NCBI GenBank assembly: GCA_021199975.1
Contig: JAJQHF010000248.1
Location: 1 to 8,414 of the forward strand
DNA length: 8,414 bases
DNA from: Candidatus Gastranaerophilales bacterium
GTDB lineage: Bacteria; Cyanobacteriota; Vampirovibrionia; Gastranaerophilales; Gastranaerophilaceae
Direction of reading: 5' to 3'
Positions 1 through 5,708 of the stretch are shown piece after piece. Made by a program: the position numbers and the translations under genes. The first letter of the stretch is position 1, and every line of letters starts with the position of its first letter. The notes under the pieces were generated by a model. The model did not search any database. It saw nothing but the letters and a program-made list of their open reading frames with translations, and was not told the DNA's origin.

Positions 1-1127
1 GTATAAATAAATTTAATCATGATGAAAAGAAAACAAATAAAGACAGGAAAATAAATATAGGATATCTTTCTTCTGATTGTTATTCGCATACAATGATGAA
101 TTATATTCTTCCGATATGGGAAAATCATAATAAAGAAGAATTTAACTTTTTTATTTTTAACGGTTCCGAAAAAAAAGATACGGTAACGGAAAAAATAGAA
201 AAAACCGGAATTAAAATGATTGATTGTTCTAAAATGAGCGATAATTCCATTGCAGAAACAATATATAATAAAAATATTGATATTTTGGTCGATTTAGGCG
301 GATATACTCACCTTAAAGTGTTTTCGCTTATCTATAAACCTGCGCCCGTAATAATTTTATATTTAGGCTATTTAAATACTTTGGGAATGAAAGAGGTTGA
401 CTATATTTTAACCGACAGATATACAATCCCTGAAGATAAAGCATATTTATACACCGAAAAACCCTTGTATATTGATAAAGGATATCAAATTTTCACGGAT
501 AAAAAAATACCGGAAATTAGTGAAAATCCGTATAAAACAAATAATTATATAACCTTCGGAAGTTTTAATTGTACTTCAAAATTTAATGATACAATATTTT
601 TTATGTGGGCTAAAATATTAGAAAAAGTTCCAAATTCAAAATTATTAATATATAGAACTCAATTGACAAAAAGTATAATAAAACATATAAAATCCAGTTT
701 TGAGAAACTGGATATTCCTCTAGATAGAATTATTTTCAGCTTAAAAAAATACAGTTCGCATTATGAAGCATATTCTTTAGCAGATATATCTCTTGACCCG
801 TACCCGTTCAGCGGAATGTCAATAGCTATAGAAACCGCATTAATGGGTGTGCCTACCGTTACTTTATCGGGCGAGGGAATGCAATCCAGAGGTGCAGGCA
901 GGATAAATCATATAATAGGTTTAGAAGATTTAAACGCAAACTGCGGTGATGATTATGTACAAATAGCGGTTAATTTGGCAGCTGATAAACAAAGGCTTGA
1001 AAGTTTAAGAAATACTTTACGGGAAAAAATAAACAAATCCGATATAAAACAAAGTGCCGTTGAATTTACCCGAGATTTAGAAGATAAATACAAAAAAGCT
1101 TTTAATGATTTTGTAAATAGTCCTTAA
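1..1127 (+). CDS. SPINDLY/OGT-family (GT41-like) O-linked N-acetylglucosaminyltransferase, 5' partial
   Basis: The frame is open from the first full codon at base 3 to the TAA at 1125-1127 (374 codons visible). The ATG at 93 is internal: codons 57-92 already encode the family's conserved opening strand, read as INIGYLSSDCYSH, so the true start lies upstream of the window. Other family landmarks follow: DILVDLGGYT (282-311), PAPVIILYLGYLNTLG (339-386), the FGSFNCTSK block whose Lys (579-581) fits the UDP-binding Lys of OGT, DPYPFSG (795-815) and VTLSGEGMQSRGA (about 858-899). This family transfers GlcNAc from UDP-GlcNAc to Ser/Thr of proteins, usually using an N-terminal TPR superhelix that would be outside this window. 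The UDP-phosphate region reads GMSIAIET where many members have GGTTTC, so donor use may differ. The last 26 bases overlap the convergent gene on the other strand. The family call is firm; the acceptor is unknown. Confidence 0.88.
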   Translation, partial: INKFNHDEKKTNKDRKINIGYLSSDCYSHTMMNYILPIWENHNKEEFNFFIFNGSEKKDTVTEKIEKTGIKMIDCSKMSDNSIAETIYNKNIDILVDLGGYTHLKVFSLIYKPAPVIILYLGYLNTLGMKEVDYILTDRYTIPEDKAYLYTEKPLYIDKGYQIFTDKKIPEISENPYKTNNYITFGSFNCTSKFNDTIFFMWAKILEKVPNSKLLIYRTQLTKSIIKHIKSSFEKLDIPLDRIIFSLKKYSSHYEAYSLADISLDPYPFSGMSIAIETALMGVPTVTLSGEGMQSRGAGRINHIIGLEDLNANCGDDYVQIAVNLAADKQRLESLRNTLREKINKSDIKQSAVEFTRDLEDKYKKAFNDFVNSP

Positions 1128-1497
1128 ATTCTTTCTTTATAACTTTAAATCCGCAGCCGTCTATCATCTCCGCATTAAATTTAATGGATTTGGCAGGATA
1201 ATTTCTGCATAATAACGGTCTTTGTGCATAAACGGAACATAAACCCTCTTCGCTCAGATATTTACAGCTAAGTACAACTTCTTTATCATCCTTCCTTAAA
1301 ATATAAAAACGTTTGTACCACGGAAATATAAATTGCATTATTTTTAAGTCTTTTTCATTTTTCAGACCGTATGCACGTATTTCTTTGCAGCACTTACCAC
1401 ACTTATTGCACTTCCCCTCAATTTTGTATTTTATTTTTTCGGGTACTAAATAAGAAACTAATTCATAATATACGGATTTTATAAAATCTATAGACAT
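1102..1497 (-). CDS. YkgJ-family cysteine-cluster protein (putative zinc/iron-binding)
   Basis: The product has 131 residues. Its cysteines follow the CxxCxxCC family pattern (UPF0153/YkgJ): C30, C33, C36 and C37 in KCNKCGKCCKE, then C78, C87 and C97 in SCKYLSEEGLCSVYAQRPLLCRNYP, and C115 in DGCGF. The family is thought to bind a zinc ion or an iron-sulfur cluster through these cysteines; the biochemical role is not established. There is no signal peptide or membrane segment, so it is probably cytoplasmic. The ATG at 1495-1497 is the only reasonable start, because the frame closes with a stop 18-20 bases upstream and holds no other start codon there. No clear Shine-Dalgarno sequence precedes it. 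Its 3' end overlaps the glycosyltransferase gene by 26 bases, and its 5' end faces the PBP gene across 76 bases. The family is clear; the function is unknown. Confidence 0.85.
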   Translation of the reverse strand: MSIDFIKSVYYELVSYLVPEKIKYKIEGKCNKCGKCCKEIRAYGLKNEKDLKIMQFIFPWYKRFYILRKDDKEVVLSCKYLSEEGLCSVYAQRPLLCRNYPAKSIKFNAEMIDGCGFKVIKKEFKDYLQNH

Positions 1498-1573
1498 TTG
1501 TTTACAAAGAGATTGTTATGTAAATTTATTTGGTAAAATATAAACATATTATAATAAAAAATTGGGTAAATAA
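1498..1573. promoter_or_regulatory. Divergent intergenic region with overlapping -10-like boxes
   Basis: This 76-base AT-rich gap separates two genes that are transcribed away from each other, so both promoters should lie here or inside the neighbouring 5' ends. A near-palindrome around 1548-1555 gives a perfect TATAAT on the plus strand (1550-1555, towards the PBP gene) and another on the minus strand (1548-1553, towards the YkgJ-like gene). No good -35 hexamer sits at 16-18 bases from either box; TTGGTA at 1530-1535 is only 14 bases from the plus-strand box. If used, the two promoters would compete for the same DNA. This is inferred from sequence alone, and AT-rich DNA produces such boxes by chance. 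Confidence 0.3.
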
Positions 1574-3682
1574 ATGAGTCCGAAAAAAAATAAACGTTCA
1601 AATCCTTTCATATCTTTTATAAAGATATCTTTAATAATTGTAATAGCTGTAATGCTTGCAGTTTATACAGCCGTAAAAATGTATTTAAATGACCTTGAAC
1701 CTATTCCTCAATTAAAAAATTATTCCAGAAATATTGTTACACAGGTTTATTCTTCCGATAATCATTTGATTAAAACATTTCAAACATTTCATTATGAGCA
1801 GGTTTCAATTGATGAAATTCCAAAATATATAAAAGATGCAATTATTTCAACGGAAGATAAAAATTTCTATTACCACGAGGGGTATGACATTTTTGGTATT
1901 GCTCGTTCAATAATTGTAAATATAGTAAATAAAAAAACTACTCAAGGCCCAAGTACGATAACACAACAGCTCGCAAGGATTTTATTCTTATCAAACGAAA
2001 AAACATTTATAAGAAAAATAAAAGAAATTCAAATTGCCGCAAGAATAGAAAAAACCATTTCCAAAGATAAGATATTAGAAATGTATTTAAATAACGTATA
2101 TTTAGGAGCAGGGGCATACGGGGTCGGTGCGGCAGCTTCAACATACTTTAATAAAGACCTTTCACAATTGACCCTTGCCGAATGTGCTTTAATTGCAGGA
2201 TTGCCGCAGGCACCTTCTGTTTATTCTCCTTATAAAAATATGAAATTGGCTGAAAAAAGAAGAAATAAAGTACTTAAAAGAATGTATATAATGAAAACCA
2301 TTACAAAAAATCAATATGAAGCAGCCTTAAAAGAACCGATTACTTTAAATAAAAAGCCCAATTTGTCAAAAACCAACGTTGCACCGTATTTTATAGATTA
2401 TGTAATGAAGGAATTAGATAATTTAGGCTTTGATGAAACAGAGATTTCTCAAGGTGGTTATAAAATAATAACAACACTTGATTATAAAGCTCAAATAGCC
2501 GCAAATGAAGCTATAGATAAGAACATGGCGGCATGGAAGCTTACAAAACCAAATCAAAATGCCGCATTGTTTTCATTTTCACCTATGACAGGTGCAATAA
2601 TTGCGTATTGCGGCGGAAAAGATTATACACAAAGCCAATATGATAGAGTCACGCAGGCAATAAGACCTCCGGGTTCTTCATTTAAACCTATAGTTTATGC
2701 GGCGGCAATTCACAAAGGGTGGAATCCCACCGATTTTATAGAAGATGCGCCTGTCACAATAGGAGATTGGTCGCCTAAAAATTACGGTAATAAATATAAA
2801 GGAAGAATACCGTTATTTAAAGCGCTGGCAATATCTTCAAATGTTGCGGCAGTACGTTTAATAAAAGATATCGGTATTGCATCGGTGGTTGATATGGCAA
2901 AATCACTGGGCATAACAACACCGTTGACTCACGATTATACTATTGCTTTAGGCTCTAATGGGGTTAAGCTTTATGATATGGCGGTTGTATACGGAAATTT
3001 TGCTAACGGCGGCTATAAGGTTAAACCTTATGCAATTGAAAAAATTGTAACCCAACGAGGAAGGGTTGTTTATCAGGCAAAAAGAACAAAAATAACTAAA
3101 GTCCTGGATAAAGATACGGCAGGTATTATGACTGCAATGCTAAGCAAAGTAATAACCGCAGGAACAGGCAAAGGCGCCGATATAAAGAAACCTATGGCCG
3201 GTAAAACAGGTACTACTAATGAAAATAAGGATGCCTGGTTTATAGGTTATACACCTGATATTGTAACAGGGGTATTTATAGGAAATGATGATAATACAAG
3301 CACAGGACTGACAGGCGGCAGCGCTCCCGCAAGAATTTGGAAAGATATGATGACTGTTGCAACCGAAAAATACGGCGATACGGACTTTGATTATCCGGAA
3401 GTAGATTTAAATATAATTTATGAAGATACTTATACCGAAAAATCAGAAGAAAGTTCTGACGGTACTTCTAATAAAGCGAATGGAACATCTGCAAACAAAC
3501 AAGAAAATAATATTGATAAAGCAATAAATGAAAACAGCGAAAATGTAAATGAAACAGATAGCTTTAAATCAATTCCGACGCAGATTACCATACCTTTCAG
3601 CATAAAAAATCTAAGAAAGAAAAGTTACACAGAAACGGAAAAACCGGCAGAAGCTGTAATTCCTTTACCTGAAAATGAATAA
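1574..3682 (+). CDS. Class A penicillin-binding protein (PBP1A-type, transglycosylase/transpeptidase)
   Basis: This complete 702-residue protein polymerises lipid II into glycan strands and cross-links the peptides in the cell wall. A short basic N-terminus (KKNKR) precedes one membrane anchor (residues about 12-38), placing the catalytic part outside the membrane. The GT51 glycosyltransferase domain spans about 55-230: motif 1 is EDKNFYYHEG with catalytic E94, motif 2 is GPSTITQQL (125-133), and motif 3 runs from R147 with E151. The transpeptidase domain spans about 325-600 and has all three active-site motifs: SSFK (S368/K371), SSN (421-423) and KTGT (544-547). Residues from about 611 form a polar Ser/Asn/Glu-rich tail, probably disordered. 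The protein is shorter than proteobacterial PBP1a (about 850 residues), leaving little room for extra domains between the two catalytic units. The start is supported by the N-terminal topology; no strong Shine-Dalgarno sequence precedes it, only GGG at 1564-1566. Confidence 0.95.
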   Translation: MSPKKNKRSNPFISFIKISLIIVIAVMLAVYTAVKMYLNDLEPIPQLKNYSRNIVTQVYSSDNHLIKTFQTFHYEQVSIDEIPKYIKDAIISTEDKNFYYHEGYDIFGIARSIIVNIVNKKTTQGPSTITQQLARILFLSNEKTFIRKIKEIQIAARIEKTISKDKILEMYLNNVYLGAGAYGVGAAASTYFNKDLSQLTLAECALIAGLPQAPSVYSPYKNMKLAEKRRNKVLKRMYIMKTITKNQYEAALKEPITLNKKPNLSKTNVAPYFIDYVMKELDNLGFDETEISQGGYKIITTLDYKAQIAANEAIDKNMAAWKLTKPNQNAALFSFSPMTGAIIAYCGGKDYTQSQYDRVTQAIRPPGSSFKPIVYAAAIHKGWNPTDFIEDAPVTIGDWSPKNYGNKYKGRIPLFKALAISSNVAAVRLIKDIGIASVVDMAKSLGITTPLTHDYTIALGSNGVKLYDMAVVYGNFANGGYKVKPYAIEKIVTQRGRVVYQAKRTKITKVLDKDTAGIMTAMLSKVITAGTGKGADIKKPMAGKTGTTNENKDAWFIGYTPDIVTGVFIGNDDNTSTGLTGGSAPARIWKDMMTVATEKYGDTDFDYPEVDLNIIYEDTYTEKSEESSDGTSNKANGTSANKQENNIDKAINENSENVNETDSFKSIPTQITIPFSIKNLRKKSYTETEKPAEAVIPLPENE

Positions 3683-3724
3683 TTAAAAAATCCATTTTAG
3701 ACAAAAACTCTACAGATATGAAAT

Positions 3725-3750
3725 AAAAAAGCCAGTATAAACAACAGGCT
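3725..3750 (-). terminator. Weak terminator-like hairpin (minus strand)
   Basis: Read on the minus strand, AGCC (3750-3747) can pair with GGCT (3733-3730), with one further G-C pair beyond a T-T mismatch, and a run of six T follows immediately (3730-3725). This is the shape of a small intrinsic terminator for leftward transcription coming out of the repeat region. The stem is short and the loop is 9-13 bases, so it may be fortuitous. Confidence 0.25.
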
Positions 3751-3770
3751 AATCACTTTTTGATGGTAAA

Positions 3771-4042
3771 GTTTTCCGAACAAATTTCCACAATAAACAG
3801 AAGGTTTTACAAAGCGAAACACCAAAACAACATGAAGATAATTGAGCCTGAATTGTCGACTATGCTGTTAAGCGGCTTTAGGGGCTGTGCGGTAAGCAAA
3901 ATTCAAGACAGCTGATTATACGAAAATGAAACCCGAGGAAATGAGGGAATAAGAATATTGTAGCAAAGCGTAGTATGCGGCTTGCCAACAAGACAGTAAA
4001 ATCTAAGACAACCGGTGGCAGAATACAACACTAGATTAGATC
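3771..4042 (+). repeat. Left copy of a ~280 bp inverted repeat flanking mrr (degraded)
   Basis: The segment 3922-4042 aligns to the reverse complement of 5281-5400 with about 82% identity by hand count and a single one-base indel. A 20-base block at 3967-3986 is identical to the reverse complement of 5337-5356, and 14 bases at 4028-4041 match 5282-5295. Homology continues leftward more weakly, and picks up again at the outer end, where 26 of 31 bases from 3774 match the reverse complement of about 5540-5570. The segment 3961-4020 is about 47% G+C, well above the neighbouring genes. Stops in all frames argue against coding. Compared with the right copy it has lost the outer hairpin and about 20 bases. 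The nature of the repeat (RNA gene, miniature mobile element or decayed gene) cannot be read from the sequence. Confidence 0.8.
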
Positions 4043-4181
4043 AAAACTCTCTGCAAATTTTTTCTAAACTCCGTGCAACGTTACACTATTCTTTGGAAAA
4101 CAATAAATAAACCTCATAATTATTAATTCAAACTAATACTACTTGTTTTTAACTTTTGAAATGATTAAATATTCATAGAAT

Positions 4182-4188
4182 AAAGGAG
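4182..4188 (+). promoter_or_regulatory. Ribosome binding site of mrr
   Basis: AAAGGAG lies six bases before the ATG at 4195. It is the best-placed Shine-Dalgarno sequence in the window and fixes the mrr start. Confidence 0.75.
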
Positions 4189-4194
4189 TATTTC

Positions 4195-4425
4195 ATGGCT
4201 ATACCTGATTATGAAAAAATAATGTATCCAATTTTAATTATTTTAGGAAAAGAAAAAGAATTATCTGGTAGCCAAATTGAACTTTTAACTGCTAAAGAAT
4301 TCAAATTATCGGATGAAGAAATTCAAATGAGGTATCCAAATAATACAAAAAAAATATTTAAAGATAGGGTAGATTGGGCAAGAACTTATTTAAAAAAAGC
4401 TGGACTTATAGAAAAGAATTACTAA
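4195..4425 (+). CDS. Mrr N-terminal winged-helix fragment
   Basis: This 76-codon piece starts MAIPDYEKIMYPIL and ends at the premature stop. It matches the Mrr_N layout: an opening helix (YEKIMYPILIILG), a second helix (GSQIELLTAKEF), LSDEEIQMRYPNNTKKIFKDRVDWARTYLKKAGLIEK with the conserved WA..YLKKAGL recognition-helix region, and then loss of frame where the wing and linker should follow. The winged helix of Mrr is the part expected to read DNA. A strong ribosome binding site means the fragment may still be made, but without a nuclease domain. It belongs to the broken mrr gene rather than being an independent small regulator. Confidence 0.7.
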   Translation: MAIPDYEKIMYPILIILGKEKELSGSQIELLTAKEFKLSDEEIQMRYPNNTKKIFKDRVDWARTYLKKAGLIEKNY

Positions 4426-4487
4426 ACAAGGTCTAGACGTCTTAAAAAGTAAACCCGAAACAATTGATAACAATTTTTTAAAACAAT

Positions 4488-5099
4488 ATGAATCCTTTAG
4501 AAAATTCAAAAAAAATAGGTACTTATAAACAAATAGAAGAAAAAACGTCCGTAAAAAATAATGAATCAAAAGCAACTCAAACACCTATTGATATGATATA
4601 TGCTGGACGTGACACATTAAATGATAACTTAGAAAATGATTTACTTGATATACTGCTCAAAAAAGATGCTTCTTTGTTTGAGACTATAGTAGCAAAATTA
4701 TTAGTTAATATGGGTTATGGCAGTTCTTATGATAACATTCTTCAATTAAAAGGAAAATCTGGAGATGAAGGAATAGATGGGATTATAAAACAGGATGTTT
4801 TAGGGTTGGATAAAGTTTATATTCAAGCAAAAAAATGGACTAAAGCAACCGTTCCAGGTCCAGAAGTTCAGAAATTTGCTGGGGCTTTAAGGCAGAAACA
4901 TGCAGCTAAAGGAGTTTTTATTACTACATCAAACTTTACAGAAACTGCAAAAAAAAGTGCAAAAGAAGTAAGTGACAATATTATTTTAATTAATGGTCAA
5001 ACTTTAACTAAGTTAATGATAGAATATAATGTTGGTGTACAAGTAGAAGACACTGTTCAAATTAAAAAAATTGACGAAGATTTCTTTGAGGGAAATTAG
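4488..5099 (+). CDS. Mrr C-terminal catalytic-domain fragment
   Basis: The first ATG of this frame, at 4488, has no ribosome binding site, and residues 1-7 encoded from it are out-of-frame sequence. The genuine Mrr part starts at about KKIGTYKQ. The catalytic domain covers residues about 50-175: LFETIVAKLLVNMGYG (the FE helix, E65), GDEGIDG with D97, and VYIQAKKW with Q113-A-K115. That is the Mrr variant of the PD-(D/E)xK site, where Gln stands in for Glu. PGPEVQKFAGAL and KGVFITTSNFTETAK are the usual downstream helix and strand of the fold. The catalytic residues are present, so the domain would probably be active if the frame were restored. As it stands it is probably not translated efficiently. 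Confidence 0.7.
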   Translation: MNPLENSKKIGTYKQIEEKTSVKNNESKATQTPIDMIYAGRDTLNDNLENDLLDILLKKDASLFETIVAKLLVNMGYGSSYDNILQLKGKSGDEGIDGIIKQDVLGLDKVYIQAKKWTKATVPGPEVQKFAGALRQKHAAKGVFITTSNFTETAKKSAKEVSDNIILINGQTLTKLMIEYNVGVQVEDTVQIKKIDEDFFEGN

Positions 5100-5237
5100 T
5101 ATAATATTTTACTTCCTGATAATGTAATTTTGTTAAAGATAAGTTTGAACATATAAATCATAGTGCGTAATACGTATATATTTGTCTGAGAAAAATTTTA
5201 ACCGAAGGTGTTTCAATTTCTGTAAAGAGATTACAGT

Positions 5238-5257
5238 GGCTGTGCGGTAACCAAATT
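5238..5257 (+). repeat. Short direct-orientation fragment of the left repeat
   Basis: GGCTGTGCGGTAA at 5238-5250 is identical to 3883-3895 in the left repeat copy and in the same orientation. The match continues as CAAA after one mismatch and then TT after a one-base gap (left 3897-3903). A 13-base GC-rich identity is unlikely by chance in DNA this AT-rich. It resembles the left copy more than the equivalent place in the right copy. It could be a remnant of a further repeat copy, or one of a pair of direct repeats bounding the mrr segment. Confidence 0.55.
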
Positions 5258-5280
5258 GTGTCAGAAAGGTCAATAGAAAA

Positions 5281-5573
5281 AATCTAATCTAGTGTCGCAT
5301 TCTGCCACCGGCTGTCTTGTATTTTACTGTCTTTCGGGCAAGCCGCATACTACGCTCCGCTGCCGTATCTTATGCCCTCTTTTACTCGGGTTTCACCCTT
5401 ACGTAAAATCCGCTCCTCGCCGCCGTCAAAATGCTCAGCTGCACTTCGTTACGCATACAGGTCACTAAGTTTCGAGCATAGTTCTCAACAAGTTCCTTTG
5501 TAACCTTTTAAAGCTGCCACTCTCAAATTTTCACTCACGCCTTCGGCTTATCGTGAAAATTTGTTCGGAGAAT
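5281..5573 (-). repeat. Right copy of the ~280 bp inverted repeat flanking mrr (better preserved)
   Basis: In reverse complement this matches 3771-4042, so the two copies point towards each other with mrr between them. By hand count 5301-5460 is about 52% G+C, strikingly high beside the neighbouring genes. This copy keeps a strong hairpin near its outer end and a GC-rich section (about 5405-5430) that is shortened in the left copy, so it is probably closer to the ancestral form. No open reading frame covers it on either strand. The high G+C and hairpin would fit a structured RNA or a non-autonomous mobile element, but neither can be named. Confidence 0.8.
5524..5563. repeat. Strong palindromic hairpin in the right repeat
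   Basis: CAAATTTTCAC (5524-5534) and GTGAAAATTTG (5553-5563) are perfect 11-base inverted repeats. Between them GCC (5539-5541) can pair with GGC (5545-5547) around TTC, giving a second inner stem. The left copy has the corresponding outer sequence but only a broken version of the hairpin. No T-run follows on either strand, so it does not look like a plain intrinsic terminator. Confidence 0.65.
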
Positions 5574-5642
5574 ATTTAAAAATAAACGAATACAAAAAAA
5601 TGAAGTATATAAAAATATGCTTTTGAAATATATTGTAATAAA

Positions 5643-5671
5643 TAGACAAAATCATTAAAATTTTGTATTCT
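5643..5671 (+). promoter_or_regulatory. Possible promoter of the R-M-S gene
   Basis: TAGACA (5643-5648; five of six bases of the -35 consensus) is followed after 17 bases by TATTCT (5666-5671; four of six of the -10 consensus). Transcription would begin near 5678, giving a leader of about 30 bases. Its position just outside the repeat suits the restriction gene having its own promoter. Chance matches are common in AT-rich DNA. Confidence 0.3.
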
Positions 5672-5700
5672 CTTGAATGGTGCATGTGTTTATGTTACAA

Positions 5701-5707
5701 AGAGGAG
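5701..5707 (+). promoter_or_regulatory. Ribosome binding site with very short spacing
   Basis: AGAGGAG ends one base before the ATG at 5709, where five to nine bases are usual. The next in-frame ATG is about 400 bases downstream, inside the nuclease domain, so 5709 remains the best start despite the spacing. An 11-codon frame (5677-5712, MVHVFMLQRGV) ends in a TGA that overlaps this ATG as ATGA, so translational coupling is conceivable but unproven. Confidence 0.45.
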
Positions 5708-5708
5708 T

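Larger units (their letters stand above)
3683..4194. other. Gene-free stretch between the PBP gene and mrr
   Basis: No credible coding frame is seen on either strand. The first ~90 bases are AT-rich and contain a terminator-like hairpin for the minus strand. From about 3771 to 4042 lies the left copy of the large inverted repeat. From 4043 to about 4180 the DNA is plain AT-rich sequence without recognisable structure, ending in the strong ribosome binding site of mrr. No convincing rho-independent terminator for the PBP gene is present on the plus strand. Confidence 0.6.
4195..5099 (+). pseudogene. mrr: mrr-type restriction endonuclease gene broken by two frame changes
   Basis: Mrr proteins are nucleases that cut modified or foreign DNA, with an N-terminal winged helix and a C-terminal PD-(D/E)xK domain. 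Here the three parts of one such protein lie in three successive frames. Frame 1 (from 4195) ends in AGLIEKNY plus a stop at 4423-4425. Frame 2 (about 4412-4516) gives RITKQGLDVLKSKPETID...QYESFRKFKK, the usual linker. Frame 3 (from about 4508 to the stop at 5097-5099) gives KIGTYKQIEEK and the catalytic domain. Removing one A from the A4 run at 4412-4415 and one A from the A8 run at 4508-4515 restores an uninterrupted frame of exactly 300 codons plus stop, the normal Mrr length (E. coli Mrr has 304 residues). The changes are real mutations, reversible tract slippage or homopolymer sequencing errors; sequence alone cannot decide. The catalytic residues are intact, which suggests recent damage. 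Confidence 0.85.
5100..5708. other. Gene-free stretch between mrr and the R-M-S gene
   Basis: No gene is supported on either strand. 5100-5231 is AT-rich sequence with nothing recognised, including no clear mrr terminator. 5238-5257 is a short direct copy of part of the left repeat. 5281-5573 is the right repeat copy. 5574-5642 is AT-rich and featureless, and 5643-5708 holds a possible promoter and the ribosome binding site of the downstream restriction gene. In the repeat, the minus strand is open for about 40 codons (roughly 5507-5389), but it starts after a stop, ends in another, and is not kept in the left copy. Confidence 0.6.

Noticed and set aside
93..95. ATG at 93 as the start of the glycosyltransferase
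   Set aside because: The conserved IGYLSSD strand and the SH motif are encoded in the same frame just upstream (57-89), so the gene begins before the window.
3698..4059. Imperfect direct repeat TAGA..AAAACTCT at 3698 and 4037 on either side of the left repeat
   Set aside because: Only 12 of 14 bases match in AT-rich sequence and there is no matching pair around the right copy; it is too weak to call a target-site duplication.
4143..4181. Promoter for mrr (TTGTTT/TTAAAT or TTGAAA/TAGAAT)
   Set aside because: The pairs have poor hexamers or a 14-base spacer; nothing stands out from the AT-rich background.
4411..4516. Programmed ribosomal frameshifting in mrr
   Set aside because: Two separate shifts would be needed, no slippery heptamer with a downstream structure is evident, and a single -1 shift meets a stop at 4434-4436. 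Mutation or sequencing error is simpler.
4390..4584. Minus-strand open frame of 64 codons over the mrr linker
   Set aside because: It lies antisense to the Mrr reading frames and encodes a Phe/Leu-rich string typical of reversed A-rich codons; it has no family resemblance.
5389..5507. Minus-strand open stretch of about 40 codons in the right repeat
   Set aside because: It follows a stop, has only an internal ATG, ends in a stop followed soon by another, and is not preserved in the left repeat copy.
3771..5573. CRISPR array, tRNA gene or retron in the repeat region
   Set aside because: There are no regularly spaced short repeats, no tRNA cloverleaf that I could see, and no reverse transcriptase gene.
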